Shown: positions 43,118 through 52,042 of the stretch, in pieces
Layout of the letters: every line of letters starts with the position of its first letter
Position numbering within the stretch: the first letter of the stretch is position 1
Source of the DNA: Candidatus Oscillochloris fontis
GTDB lineage: Bacteria > Chloroflexota > Chloroflexia > Chloroflexales > Chloroflexaceae
DNA: 64,000 bases
Reading direction: 5' to 3'
Assembly: GCF_004138135.1 (NCBI RefSeq)
Contig: NZ_RYFD01000003.1
Coordinates: 1 to 64,000 of the forward strand
Made by a program: the position numbers and the translations under genes
Notes under the pieces: model-generated
Told to the model about the DNA's origin: nothing
Databases searched by the model: none
Seen by the model: the letters and a program-made list of their open reading frames with translations, nothing else

Positions 43118-45631
43118 ATGATCACCTGCCCAGCGTGTGGACATCACAATCCACCCGGATCGCGCTTCTGCAACGCCTGTGGCTCACGGGTGGTACCGGC
43201 TGATGCCCTGGGTCTGCCCGCATTGCCCGCGCTCCCCGCAGTGCGCCCGGCAGCCCTGGCACCCGCACCCGATGCGGAACTCTTGCCCGGTGCGCGGATT
43301 GGGCCGGGGGGGCGCTATCTGGTTGAGCGTGCGGTGGGGCGGGGTGGGTTTGGCCAAGCCTATCTGGTGCGGGATCAGCAACTGGGGCGCTTCTGTGTGG
43401 CTAAACGCCAGGTGCCCAATCCGGCTTGGAGTGCGCGTATTCGTGAACAAGCCTATAGCAACTTCCGCCGCGAGGCGCAGTTGTTGAGTACCCTCAATAC
43501 CCCCGGCCATCCTAATATCCCGGAGATCTTCGAGTACCTGCCCGAACTGCACTGTCTGGTGATGAAGTATGTCGAGGGCCGCGATCTGGGTTGGGTGCTG
43601 AATGGGCGCGGTGGCAAGTTGCCACTCGATGAGGGCTTGGCGATCATCCGCGAGGTCTGTTCGGCGTTGGCCTACATGCATAGTCGTAGCCCGGAGCCGG
43701 TGCTGCACCGCGATATTAAGCCCTCTAATATTCTGATTGATAGCGAGGGGCGGGTGTGGGTGATTGATTTTGGGCTTTCAAAGGCGACCCCGGTGGAGAG
43801 TAGCCTGATCAATACCGAAGAGAGCCAAATGGCGGGCACCTTTGGCTTTACCCCGCCCGAACAGTGGCGTGGTGAGGCAGTGCCGCGCTCCGACATCTAT
43901 GCGCTCTGTGCAACCCTCCACATGACCATCAGCGGCTTTCAGCCCACCATGAACCGCGATGACATGGACAATTTTTTGGCCGGTACGTATGCCCCCTTCC
44001 CACCAGTGCGCAGCCTTGATCCTAGTATCCCGCCCCTGGTTGAGGCGATCATCCGCAAGGGCATGGCCTTCGACCCCAACCAGCGCCCAACCGCCGCGCA
44101 GCTCCTCGGTGCCCTCGACACGATCCTGAACCCCAAAGCCCGCGCCGACCTCCAATCGCCCGATGGGGCTGCACTGGCCGATGAACCCGCCCTGGCTCAA
44201 TGGGCCGAGGAGCATTGGGATGCCGCCGCGCTCTGGTTGTATGGCAGCCTAGCCGATCAGGTGACGCGGCTCTGGGGTAAGAATCGCCTCGCTGCGGATA
44301 TACGAGACATCACCGAGCGCAATGCAACAGATCAGCATGCTGGGTTAGATGAACTGCTCGCGCTGCTCGATCCTGAAGGTTTTGGCGCAACACCACCACA
44401 ACTCATTGCGGATCGGCAAAGTATTGACTTCGGCCAACTGGGGCCGGAGGATCGACGCGAGTTGGTGTTGCACCTAACAAACAACGGGCGGCGCTATGTG
44501 CGGGTTGAAATACTTGTGCCACGCTGGGTGCTCTCTAGCAGTTTGACGGTATCGCTCCCGCCAGGACGCCAACAACGTATCCGCATCACCGCCGATATGC
44601 GCCGGACTAATGATGCCGGTCGCCTGCGCGATACGTTGATCATGCGGGATCGTTCGGGAACTGCCTTCCAGATTGAACTTGAAGCACGGCTCTCACGCTG
44701 GGGCGCGGTGTTGCAGATGATCAGCAGAACCCGGCGGGTCAACTGGGAGAGTGGTGAGGTACGCCAGATCCGTCAGATTGTCGCCCACCGCAGCGGGGTT
44801 TGGGCACTCGATGTTAGCCCCGATGGCCGCCAGATCGCATCGGGGGGGTGGGATCAGCGGGTGCGCCTGTGGCGTAGCGCCGACGGAATGGCCGAGGATG
44901 TACTGGAAGACCACGGCGGCAATGTGCTCTCGGTCGCCTATAGCCACGATGGGCGCTTCTTACTGGCAGGTGGCAACTCAGACCAGATCAAGCTCTGGGC
45001 GGTGCGTAACCGGCGCGTCATCCAGACGATCAATAGTAAGCAGGGCTACCAAGAGAGCGTCTTTTTTAGTAGTGATGGCCAACTCTTGATCGCCCATGGC
45101 GGCGATGGCAGTATTGGCGTATGGCGGCTGCGCGATGGCTCTTTGGTGCAGCACTTCCAACCCAACGTGGGCGGCCAGACGATCAGCCTGCATCGTGATG
45201 GGCGGAGTGTGGCGATCGGCTGTGCCGATAGTAGCGTGCGCCTGTGGACAATTGGCGAGAACAAACCATCAGACACCCTCTCTGGTCAGCGCGGGGGAAT
45301 TAACTGCGTCGTCTATAGCAATAGCGGGGGGCTGCTGGTTGCCGGTGATGGTTCCGGGGTGGTGCGGATCTGGGACATGGACAGCCACCGTGTACGCCAG
45401 GAGTTGCGCGGGCATCAGAACGCGGTACGCTCGGTGGCCATTCACCCTGATGGGCAGACCGTGGCATCGGCGGGGGTAGACAGCACGATTCGGATCTGGC
45501 GGGTCAGTGATGGGGCCACACTCCAGGTATTGAGTGGGCATATCGGGAGTATCCTACGGGTCAACTTCAGCCACGATGGCGATTTCCTGATCTCGGGTGG
45601 GGTAGATGGAACGATCCGCATGTGGCAGTGA
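43118..45631 (+). CDS. zinc-ribbon Ser/Thr kinase with Ig-like domain and seven WD40 repeats
   Basis: 837 residues. N-terminal double-CxxC zinc ribbon (CPACGHHNPPGSRFCNAC). A protein kinase domain (about 65-330) has GRGGFGQAYLV, catalytic HRDIKPSNIL and DFGLS. An immunoglobulin-like beta domain (about 430-525; IDFGQL...ELVLHLTNNGRRYVRVEI) follows, then seven WD40 repeats forming one propeller (about 550-837). There is no transmembrane helix, so the protein is cytoplasmic. The WD40 blades here are divergent, unlike the near-identical ones of the STAND protein. It is probably cotranscribed with the VanW gene, suggesting envelope-linked signalling. Confidence 0.94.
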   Translation: MITCPACGHHNPPGSRFCNACGSRVVPADALGLPALPALPAVRPAALAPAPDAELLPGARIGPGGRYLVERAVGRGGFGQAYLVRDQQLGRFCVAKRQVPNPAWSARIREQAYSNFRREAQLLSTLNTPGHPNIPEIFEYLPELHCLVMKYVEGRDLGWVLNGRGGKLPLDEGLAIIREVCSALAYMHSRSPEPVLHRDIKPSNILIDSEGRVWVIDFGLSKATPVESSLINTEESQMAGTFGFTPPEQWRGEAVPRSDIYALCATLHMTISGFQPTMNRDDMDNFLAGTYAPFPPVRSLDPSIPPLVEAIIRKGMAFDPNQRPTAAQLLGALDTILNPKARADLQSPDGAALADEPALAQWAEEHWDAAALWLYGSLADQVTRLWGKNRLAADIRDITERNATDQHAGLDELLALLDPEGFGATPPQLIADRQSIDFGQLGPEDRRELVLHLTNNGRRYVRVEILVPRWVLSSSLTVSLPPGRQQRIRITADMRRTNDAGRLRDTLIMRDRSGTAFQIELEARLSRWGAVLQMISRTRRVNWESGEVRQIRQIVAHRSGVWALDVSPDGRQIASGGWDQRVRLWRSADGMAEDVLEDHGGNVLSVAYSHDGRFLLAGGNSDQIKLWAVRNRRVIQTINSKQGYQESVFFSSDGQLLIAHGGDGSIGVWRLRDGSLVQHFQPNVGGQTISLHRDGRSVAIGCADSSVRLWTIGENKPSDTLSGQRGGINCVVYSNSGGLLVAGDGSGVVRIWDMDSHRVRQELRGHQNAVRSVAIHPDGQTVASAGVDSTIRIWRVSDGATLQVLSGHIGSILRVNFSHDGDFLISGGVDGTIRMWQ

Positions 45632-45671
45632 TTTTGCATTTTCAATGCTGGCTTGGTACACTACCCACAAC

Positions 45672-45808
45672 GCCCCTTGGGGCTACGCCCCAAACCCCAA
45701 TTTTTGTGGTGTTTTGGCGGCTTCGCCGCCAAAACACCACAAAAAAAGATCTTCGGGGGCGGCGAAGCTGCCCCCGCCTCCCACCGGAGGTGACTTTGCA
45801 CATGCCCT
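45672..45808. repeat. family A hairpin repeat, copy A5
   Basis: CCCCTTGGGGCTACGCCCC at the left, a 21-bp perfect stem ending GTTTTGGCGGC with a TTC loop (45701-45745), a GGGGGCGGC..GCCCCC hairpin, and CTTTGCACATGCCC at the right end. It is the same element as A1/A4 in the inverted orientation. Confidence 0.85.
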
Positions 45809-45859
45809 GTAAGAGAAAAAAGCGGGTTTGGGACGCAGCCCCAAGCAAGGATAGAAGCC

Positions 45860-46354
45860 ATGGACGATGACGAATTGCCGATCCCAGAAGAAGAATCCAC
45901 GAACGTCGAACTGGCTCGGCTCGCCCGTGAAGCCATCGCGGCCCAAGCGGGTGAGATTGACATGCAAGCGGCACGCCAGCGCTGTCAGCGGGTGATCGAT
46001 CTCTACAGTGCTGGGCAGATCGTCAATGGGGCCGATTACTTCCATGCAGCATGGGTCATGCTCTGTGGCGAGACACAAGGCCACTACCATATGGCACGGG
46101 TATTAGCACGGCAAGCAACCGAGCAAGGGGAAGAGCGCGCATGGAGTCTGCGGGCGATGGCCTGGGATCGCTGGTTGGTGGCGAGTGGCAAGCCACAACG
46201 CTTCGGCACACAGATCATCAAGCAGGGCGGGCGCTGGTCGTTAGGGCCGGTTGACCCCGACATGAGTGATCTGGAGCGCGCAATGTATGGAGTACCACCG
46301 CTGTATGTACAGCATCAGAATGCTGAGCAGTTACAGCGGCGCGAAGAGGGCTAA
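45860..46354 (+). CDS. hypothetical protein, DUF6624-like
   Basis: 164 residues, acidic N terminus, mostly helical. The segment AWSLRAMAWDRWLVASGKPQRFGTQI resembles the R-x-x-x-x-x-G-x-P-Q-x-Y/F-G-T-Q motif of DUF6624 proteins, whose role is unknown. It overlaps the stop of the convergent MarR gene by 4 bases. No ribosome binding site stands out (AGAAGCC). Confidence 0.75.
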   Translation: MDDDELPIPEEESTNVELARLAREAIAAQAGEIDMQAARQRCQRVIDLYSAGQIVNGADYFHAAWVMLCGETQGHYHMARVLARQATEQGEERAWSLRAMAWDRWLVASGKPQRFGTQIIKQGGRWSLGPVDPDMSDLERAMYGVPPLYVQHQNAEQLQRREEG

Positions 46355-46845
46355 TGCTGATCGTCGCTCGGTTCGGCTACGGGTTGATCGAGCAGCCCAT
46401 CAAAGAGGGTCTGGAGTAGATGACGTAGTTGCGCAACTTCATGAGGGGCGAGAGTGCGCATGCGGCGGCTCACCCCGGCGTGGTGACGTGGCTTAATGCG
46501 ACGGAGCTTCTCGGCACCCGCAGCAGTCAGACAGATCAGGCTCACCCGCCGATCTTGGGGGTCGGGACGGCGTTCGACATAGCCCTTACTCGCCAACCGC
46601 TCAACGATCCCGGTCAGGTTACTGTTATCACACAACATACGGCTACTAATCGTACTTAGGGGCATCCCTTCAGGGGTTGCATAATTGAGGATCATAAACT
46701 GGGGTACGGTCAGATCCTCGCGCCGCAGGTCGTAGCGGTTGTAGGTGTCCATCATCAGATTAACTTGGCGCAGGAGTGTGTAAGCCTCAAGCTCAGGCTC
46801 GGCAGCCATAACATCTGAACTAGAGATGTCAGGTAGGATACTCAT
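46351..46845 (-). CDS. MarR-family transcriptional regulator
   Basis: 164 residues with a winged helix: LTVPQFMILNYATPEGMPLSTISSRMLCDNSNLTGIVERLASKGYVERRPDPQDRR is the MarR DNA-binding core with the wing at DPQDRRV. MarR proteins bind as dimers to palindromes and often respond to small phenolic ligands. It is divergent from the 8-TM protein (47005), its probable target along with itself; the 159-base spacer is AT-rich, but I could not define a convincing palindrome. Confidence 0.93.
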   Translation of the reverse strand: MSILPDISSSDVMAAEPELEAYTLLRQVNLMMDTYNRYDLRREDLTVPQFMILNYATPEGMPLSTISSRMLCDNSNLTGIVERLASKGYVERRPDPQDRRVSLICLTAAGAEKLRRIKPRHHAGVSRRMRTLAPHEVAQLRHLLQTLFDGLLDQPVAEPSDDQH

Positions 46846-47004
46846 AACCGATCCTTATGATGAACGGACAAGAACAACACGGAATCACTAAATATAGATG
46901 GCGATATAATTCCCACCACAAAAACTATAGCATGGCCACTACATGATGTCAACCGCGTGTCTTAGTCATGCACAGGAAAACTGTGCATTTTACGGTCAAT
47001 ACAC

Positions 47005-47862
47005 ATGACACCCACTGCACAACCGCGTTATGATCGCATCGTCTCGCTGATCTTTGTCATCCTGATCGGGCTCGCCGTCATCTTTTTGGTAGACGGCAAC
47101 CCCAACACGTTACGGATCGTATTGGGCGGAGATCTTCCGACCATCACGCTCTCGTGGTTTTTGGTAGCCTCGTTGGTAGTGATCACCAGTGCGGGAGCCG
47201 ATCTCTTAGCACGTTCGCACCCGCAGATGCAAAACCGCCGCTTACCGACGATCACGTTAGGGAGGCTACGGCTAGAGGTCGCACCGACCTTCTGGATTCT
47301 GCCCTCGTTCAGTGTGATCGCCTCATTTGCGTTCTTCCGCCTGTTTAGCGGAGCGCTGCAAGGAGCCGCCTTTGCGCTCGCGATCTTAGCCGCAGGTGGA
47401 TCGCTGATCACGGTACTGCTGGCGCAACACTACGCGCTGGATCGTCGCCCAGAGGTGAGCCAGCGTGCCCAGATGGTGATCAATGGGATTGGCTACCTAC
47501 TTGCCTTTGGCTGCTTCAGCGCCGTCGCCTACACCCGCTATCGTACCCTCTACTCCGCCAGCCTGATCGGGATCAGTGCAACGCTAATCGCCTACGCCCT
47601 GCTGGCGTGGCTACCCCGTCCTGGTTCGCTACTCACCTCGGCCCTGGTCGGGTTCACCGTCGCGGAAGCGATCTGGCCCCTCAATTACTGGGCCACCACC
47701 TTCTTGATCGCCGGGACACTCTTGTTGGTGATCTTCTATGTGACGGTAAGCCTGCTCCAGCACTATGCCCTAGAGCGCCTTCAGCGCCGCTTGGTGCTCG
47801 AATATAGCCTCTTAGGCGGCGGTCTCTTCTGTGCCATTGTGTATGCAACGCTACGCTTATAG
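47005..47862 (+). CDS. polytopic membrane protein (DUF5656-like)
   Basis: 285 residues with about eight hydrophobic helices spaced throughout (from IVSLIFVILIGLAVIFLV at residue 12 to YSLLGGGLFCAIVYATLRL at the end). There are no motifs of known transporters. Length and pattern resemble DUF5656 proteins of Chloroflexota. Divergent MarR suggests regulated expression. The next gene, a sensor-like protein, follows after 89 bases. Confidence 0.85.
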   Translation: MTPTAQPRYDRIVSLIFVILIGLAVIFLVDGNPNTLRIVLGGDLPTITLSWFLVASLVVITSAGADLLARSHPQMQNRRLPTITLGRLRLEVAPTFWILPSFSVIASFAFFRLFSGALQGAAFALAILAAGGSLITVLLAQHYALDRRPEVSQRAQMVINGIGYLLAFGCFSAVAYTRYRTLYSASLIGISATLIAYALLAWLPRPGSLLTSALVGFTVAEAIWPLNYWATTFLIAGTLLLVIFYVTVSLLQHYALERLQRRLVLEYSLLGGGLFCAIVYATLRL

Positions 47863-47951
47863 GGTTGCCGCACCCCTGTTTTTTTGCTACACTGATTGCA
47901 AGATAATGTTGATCTCGCGTGCCGTTGGTCTCCACCCGAAAGGGAGCATCA

Positions 47952-49073
47952 GTGAATATCCCATCCGATACGTGGCACACCAGATCACAGAATGACACCC
48001 TCTTCTGGGTGTATCGCTGGTTGGCCTGGGTCATCGCGGGATTAACGCTCACCCTACCTGCCGAGCCACTGCTCAGATTGCCACGTGATGCCGGATTGTG
48101 GGGGTTATTGGGGGTGCTAACCATTGGGGTCACGGCGTTCGCACATGTGTATGTGCGACTGATGCAAGAGCGTCCGATCACCCTTGTGCTGGACTTTTTG
48201 CTAGGGTTCTCCTTTATTTGGCTGAGTGAGGGAAACATCTTACCCTTCTTGCCCTATGCGCTGGGGGTGATCGTCCTACCGGCGCTGCTGTGGGGATGGC
48301 GCGGCGCACTAGGGACGGCGGCCAGTTTTGTTGTCATCGATCTGCTCGGAATGCAGATCTTGGGTCTCCTCGGTACCTACGGATGGTTTGAGTTGGCCCT
48401 GCGGGCCAGCATCCCAGTGGCCTTTGCCTTGATCTGGTTGATGGTAGGGCAGCGCCGCAGCAAACATGACGATCTCCCACAAGGTAGCGACTGGGACTCG
48501 GCGTTGTACCCCACCCCGGCCTTCCTTAGTTTCCAAATGAATCAGATCCCGCCGATCACCCCACTCATCGCTCCAAGCGACCCGACCATGATTTCGCCAC
48601 CTCCAGTCCGTCCAGCGAGTATCCAAACCCCGCATGAGTCGGTGAGCCGTTCTGGTATGTTCACAGCCACGGTTGGCGAGCATATCGCCTTCCCGACCGC
48701 AATTGAGCACCTCGTGCTGGGAACCAACCGTCAGAGTGAGGTTGATCTCCAACTCACCACCTTGGGCCACATTCGTCCACTCACCAACGCCCAACAGAGT
48801 GTGATGCTGCGGGTCGCCCAAGAGGCGTTGTTGAATATTCAGCACCATGCCCATGCCCAACATGCGACGCTCACACTTGAATATGAACCGCAGACGCTCA
48901 CGCTGATGGTGCAGGATGATGGGGTGGGCCTCCTCGATGGCACCTACGAGCGTCCGGGGATGCACGCCCTACGCGCCCTGCGCTACCGCTTGGCCGAGCT
49001 TGATGGTCAGTTGCTGGTGACAGAACAGAGCAGCGGCGGGGTGGTGTTAGAGGCACGGATTCCGTTGGAGTAG
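47952..49073 (+). CDS. membrane sensor-like protein with HATPase domain, no phospho-His box
   Basis: 373 residues from GTG 47952, which has GGGAGC upstream; an earlier in-frame GTG at 47919 lacks one. Five or six membrane helices (about 20-165) recall DesK/NarX-type sensors. The C-terminal ATPase domain has an N box (AQEALLNIQHHA) and a G box (DDGVGLLDG), with a second G box reduced to GMHALRALRYRL. The HisKA_3 dimerisation helix with its catalytic His is not seen between the helices and the ATPase; that region is a Pro-rich linker. No response regulator adjoins it. Confidence 0.82.
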   Translation: MNIPSDTWHTRSQNDTLFWVYRWLAWVIAGLTLTLPAEPLLRLPRDAGLWGLLGVLTIGVTAFAHVYVRLMQERPITLVLDFLLGFSFIWLSEGNILPFLPYALGVIVLPALLWGWRGALGTAASFVVIDLLGMQILGLLGTYGWFELALRASIPVAFALIWLMVGQRRSKHDDLPQGSDWDSALYPTPAFLSFQMNQIPPITPLIAPSDPTMISPPPVRPASIQTPHESVSRSGMFTATVGEHIAFPTAIEHLVLGTNRQSEVDLQLTTLGHIRPLTNAQQSVMLRVAQEALLNIQHHAHAQHATLTLEYEPQTLTLMVQDDGVGLLDGTYERPGMHALRALRYRLAELDGQLLVTEQSSGGVVLEARIPLE

Positions 49074-49123
49074 GGGGTAACCTCTAAAATCATCGTCATG
49101 GAGCGCATACAAGGAGTTGGCCT

Positions 49124-49390
49124 ATGTCGGCGGATTTTTCGGATTGCTCCCCAGCTACGACGGCCCTGCTGATCGCGCACTGGCGTGCGGCCCCGACATG
49201 GCAGAAGCTGAACTACATCAACGAACTGAACGAGTCGCTCAAGCTGCTGGCGCTGAGCGACCTCCGCCGACGCCACCCGACTGAGTCGGATGCGCAGCTC
49301 CAGCGCCGTCTGGCGACGCGCTGGCTGGGCGCCGATCTGGCCGATCAGGTGTACGGATCTATCGGCGAGGACAGTGATGCAGCCCACTGA
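49124..49390 (+). CDS. small helical protein, possible antitoxin partner
   Basis: 88 residues; AAGGAGTTGGCCT precedes the ATG. Helical and charged, with the recognisable order WQKLNYINELNESLKLLALSDLRRRHP...LQRRLATRWLGADLADQVYG. Similar short proteins precede nucleotidyltransferase genes in other genomes, as far as I recall. Its stop overlaps the downstream nucleotidyltransferase start by 14 bases. The function is unknown. Confidence 0.8.
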   Translation: MSADFSDCSPATTALLIAHWRAAPTWQKLNYINELNESLKLLALSDLRRRHPTESDAQLQRRLATRWLGADLADQVYGSIGEDSDAAH

Positions 49391-50030
49391 TGTGCTGCTC
49401 CTGGTCACCGACGCGCTGGAGACACTTGGGGTGACGTACTGTGTTGGCGGCTCGTTTGCCAGTTCGACCTATGGCGAGCCGCGAGCCACCCGCGATGTGG
49501 ACATCCTCGCTTCGTTGCCAGCGGCCAAGGCCGGGCTCTTTACCGCCCGGATCGCACCAGAGTTCTTCGTACAGATCAGCGATCTCCGTGATGCCATCGC
49601 GCTGGCCCCGACACTCCACGATGATCCCTTGCATCGAGCCTCGTGTAACCTCGTGCATCGCACCAGCTTCTTCCGGGTCGATCTGTTCATTGCGTCAGGT
49701 CGTCCGTATGAGCTCGCGCAATTCGCGCGGCGCGTTCCCCAGACGGTCGCGCTCAACCCGGAGCGTCGCGCGTACTTTGTGAGCCCGGAAGATATTATCC
49801 TGATCAAGCTGGACTGGTATCGTATGGCGCAGGGTGCCTTGGAACGCCAGTGGATCGATGTGCAGTCGGTGCTCACCACCCAGGGGAGCACCCTCGACAT
49901 CGCGTACCTGCGCCACTGGGCCGCGCAACTGGCGCTCGCCGACCTCCTCGACGCCGCCCTGCGCAGGGCACCGCCCCCACGGCTGACGCCACCAGACGAT
50001 GATTCATCGCAGATGCGGCTGGATATCTGA
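49377..50030 (+). CDS. nucleotidyltransferase of the AbiEii/DUF6036 type
   Basis: 217 residues from the ATG at 49377, inside the end of the upstream gene. The nucleotidyltransferase core VGGSFASSTYGEPRATRDVDIL has the GGS...D-x-D arrangement of polymerase-beta-fold enzymes. A later Lys (IILIKLDWYR) corresponds to the conserved K of this group. The protein resembles toxins of AbiE-like and MNT systems, which transfer nucleotides to tRNA or partner proteins. Together with the small upstream gene it makes a compact two-gene cassette. Confidence 0.88.
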   Translation: MQPTDVLLLVTDALETLGVTYCVGGSFASSTYGEPRATRDVDILASLPAAKAGLFTARIAPEFFVQISDLRDAIALAPTLHDDPLHRASCNLVHRTSFFRVDLFIASGRPYELAQFARRVPQTVALNPERRAYFVSPEDIILIKLDWYRMAQGALERQWIDVQSVLTTQGSTLDIAYLRHWAAQLALADLLDAALRRAPPPRLTPPDDDSSQMRLDI

Positions 50031-50036
50031 AGGTTC

Positions 50037-50071
50037 ACTTTGCACATGCCATGGCGGGGCATGTGCAAAGT
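50037..50071. repeat. family A fragment, copy A6
   Basis: A perfect 14-bp stem ACTTTGCACATGCC with GGCATGTGCAAAGT and a 7-base loop. It is the end motif of family A folded on itself, without the GGCGGC hairpin. It follows the nucleotidyltransferase stop by 6 bases and could act as its terminator. Confidence 0.8.
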
Positions 50072-50100
50072 CCTTGGGTTGCACCCCGCCCCCCCACCGC

Positions 50101-50128
50101 TTGAAGCCAGCCCGCAGTATGCTACACT
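50101..50128 (+). promoter_or_regulatory. candidate promoter for ettA
   Basis: TTGAAG (50101-50106), a 16-base spacer, TACACT (50123-50128). Confidence 0.4.
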
Positions 50129-50171
50129 GTGGACTCAGGAATGAGCCTCAGATATGCAGGGGAATGTGCTC

Positions 50172-51845
50172 GTGAGCGACACCAAAGTTATCTATTCAAT
50201 GATCCGGGTGAGTAAGATTCACCCGCCCAACAAACAGGTGCTTAAGGATATTAGTCTCTCCTACTTCTATGGGGCCAAGATCGGGGTGATCGGGGCCAAT
50301 GGGTCGGGGAAGAGTTCGCTGCTGCGCATCCTCGCCGGGGTAGATACCGATTTTATTGGTGAGACGGTGATCTCGCCGGGGTTTACGGTTGGTTTCTTGG
50401 AGCAGGAACCGCAGCTTGACCCTAACAAGACGGTGCGCGAGATTGTTGAGGAGGGGGCAGCGGAAGTTGTCGAGTTGCATCGGCGCTATGAGGCGATTAA
50501 CGAGAAGTTTGCCGAACCCGACGCTGATTATGATGTGCTGTTGGCCGAACAGGCCGAGGTGCAGGAGAAGCTCGACCATCTCGATGGCTGGGATATTGAT
50601 AGTAAGCTCGATCTGGCGATGGATGCGCTGCGCTGCCCGCCTAGTGATGCTGCTATCGCCATCCTCTCCGGCGGTGAACGCCGCCGTGTCGCCCTCTGTC
50701 GCCTCTTGCTCCAGGCTCCCGACATTCTGCTGTTAGATGAGCCAACCAACCACCTCGATGCTGAGTCGGTGGCGTGGTTGGAACGCCATTTGCAGGAGTA
50801 TAAGGGTACGGTGATTGCCGTTACCCACGACCGCCACTTCTTGAATAATGTGGCCGGCTGGATCTTGGAACTAGAGCGCGGAGTCGGTATTCCCTGGCGC
50901 GGCAACTATTCAAGCTGGTTGGAGCAGAAGAAGCAGCGCCTCGCCAGCGATGAGAAGAGTGAGAGCCAGCGCCAAAAGGCGTTGCAGCGCGAGATGGAGT
51001 GGATCAGTATGGCCCCCAAGGGCCGCCACGCCAAGAGTAAGGCGCGGATCAGTGCCTATGAGCGCTTGCTCAATGCCAGCCAGGATGCCCAAGAGCGTGA
51101 GTTGGAGATCTTTGTTCCGCCCGGCCCGCGCCTAGGTGATATTGTTATCCGCGCTGAGGGGGTGGCCAAAGCCTTTGGCGAGCGCCTGCTCTACGATAAC
51201 CTGACCTTCGAGTTGCCCCCCGGTGGGATCGTAGGCATTATTGGCCCCAACGGGGCTGGTAAGACGACGCTCTTCCGCATGGTGGTGGGCCAGGATACGC
51301 CCGATGCGGGAGTCCTTCAGGTTGGTTCGACTGTGACCTTGGGCTATGTGGATCAGAGCCGCGATGATCTCGACGCCCAGAAGACGGTGTGGGAGGAGAT
51401 TTCGGGCGGCCACGACATTATCATGTTGGGCAATCGGCAGGTCAACTCACGCGCCTATGTCTCACGCTTCAACTTTGCCGGTTCGGATCAGCAGAAGTTG
51501 GTGGGCACGCTTTCGGGTGGTGAACGCAACCGCGTCCATCTGGCCAAGATCCTCAAGTCGGGGGCGAATGTGTTGCTGCTCGACGAGCCGACCAACGACC
51601 TGGATGTGCATACGTTACGTGCCTTGGAGGAGGGTCTGGAGAACTTCGCCGGGTGTGCGGTGATCATCTCGCACGACCGCTGGTTCCTGGATCGCGTCGC
51701 GACCCACATCCTGGCCTTTGAGGGCGACAGCCAAGCCTTCTGGTTCCCCGGCAGTTACTCGGAGTATGTGGCCGACTACCGGCGGCGCAAAGGGGTGGAT
51801 GCCGAGCGACCGCATCGGATCACCTATAAGAAGTTGGTGCGCTAA
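50172..51845 (+). CDS. ettA: energy-dependent translational throttle protein EttA (ABC-F)
   Basis: 557 residues from GTG 50172, which has AGGGGAA upstream; ATG 50154 would add six residues but has no ribosome binding site. Two ABC domains are present with Walker A GANGSGKSS and GPNGAGKTT, signatures LSGGERRRVAL and LSGGERNRVHL, and Walker B LLLDEPTNHLD and LLLDEPTNDLD. Arm and P-site-tRNA-interaction linker regions follow the first domain. MIRVSKIHPPNKQVLKDISLSY is the EttA-type N terminus. ABC-F factors act on the ribosomal E site and gate translation by ATP/ADP ratio. Confidence 0.96.
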   Translation: MSDTKVIYSMIRVSKIHPPNKQVLKDISLSYFYGAKIGVIGANGSGKSSLLRILAGVDTDFIGETVISPGFTVGFLEQEPQLDPNKTVREIVEEGAAEVVELHRRYEAINEKFAEPDADYDVLLAEQAEVQEKLDHLDGWDIDSKLDLAMDALRCPPSDAAIAILSGGERRRVALCRLLLQAPDILLLDEPTNHLDAESVAWLERHLQEYKGTVIAVTHDRHFLNNVAGWILELERGVGIPWRGNYSSWLEQKKQRLASDEKSESQRQKALQREMEWISMAPKGRHAKSKARISAYERLLNASQDAQERELEIFVPPGPRLGDIVIRAEGVAKAFGERLLYDNLTFELPPGGIVGIIGPNGAGKTTLFRMVVGQDTPDAGVLQVGSTVTLGYVDQSRDDLDAQKTVWEEISGGHDIIMLGNRQVNSRAYVSRFNFAGSDQQKLVGTLSGGERNRVHLAKILKSGANVLLLDEPTNDLDVHTLRALEEGLENFAGCAVIISHDRWFLDRVATHILAFEGDSQAFWFPGSYSEYVADYRRRKGVDAERPHRITYKKLVR

Positions 51846-51846
51846 C

Positions 51847-52017
51847 GTAACTATTCACACTTGGGGTAAAGGAAGCTTCTGATTGACGCTAAGGCGCAAA
51901 GGCGCAAAGGCGCGAAGGTTTTATTGAAGGCTTTGCGCCTCTGCGTCTTTGCGTCAAAACCGGAATGCTAGGAGAACTGTGAACAGTTACGAAGCGAGGA
52001 GAAGTGTGAACAGTTAC
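51847..52017. repeat. family C dispersed repeat, copy 2 with duplicated right end
   Basis: It starts GTAACTATTCACACTT and reaches a first right terminus GTGAACAGTTAC at 51990, then a second right terminus AAGTGTGAACAGTTAC at 52017. The inner GCGCAAAGGCGCAAAGG run is longer than in copy 1 (9598-9733). It begins 1 base after the ettA stop. Confidence 0.8.
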
Positions 52018-52042
52018 GCACTAACGGGATGAGAGAACAAGA

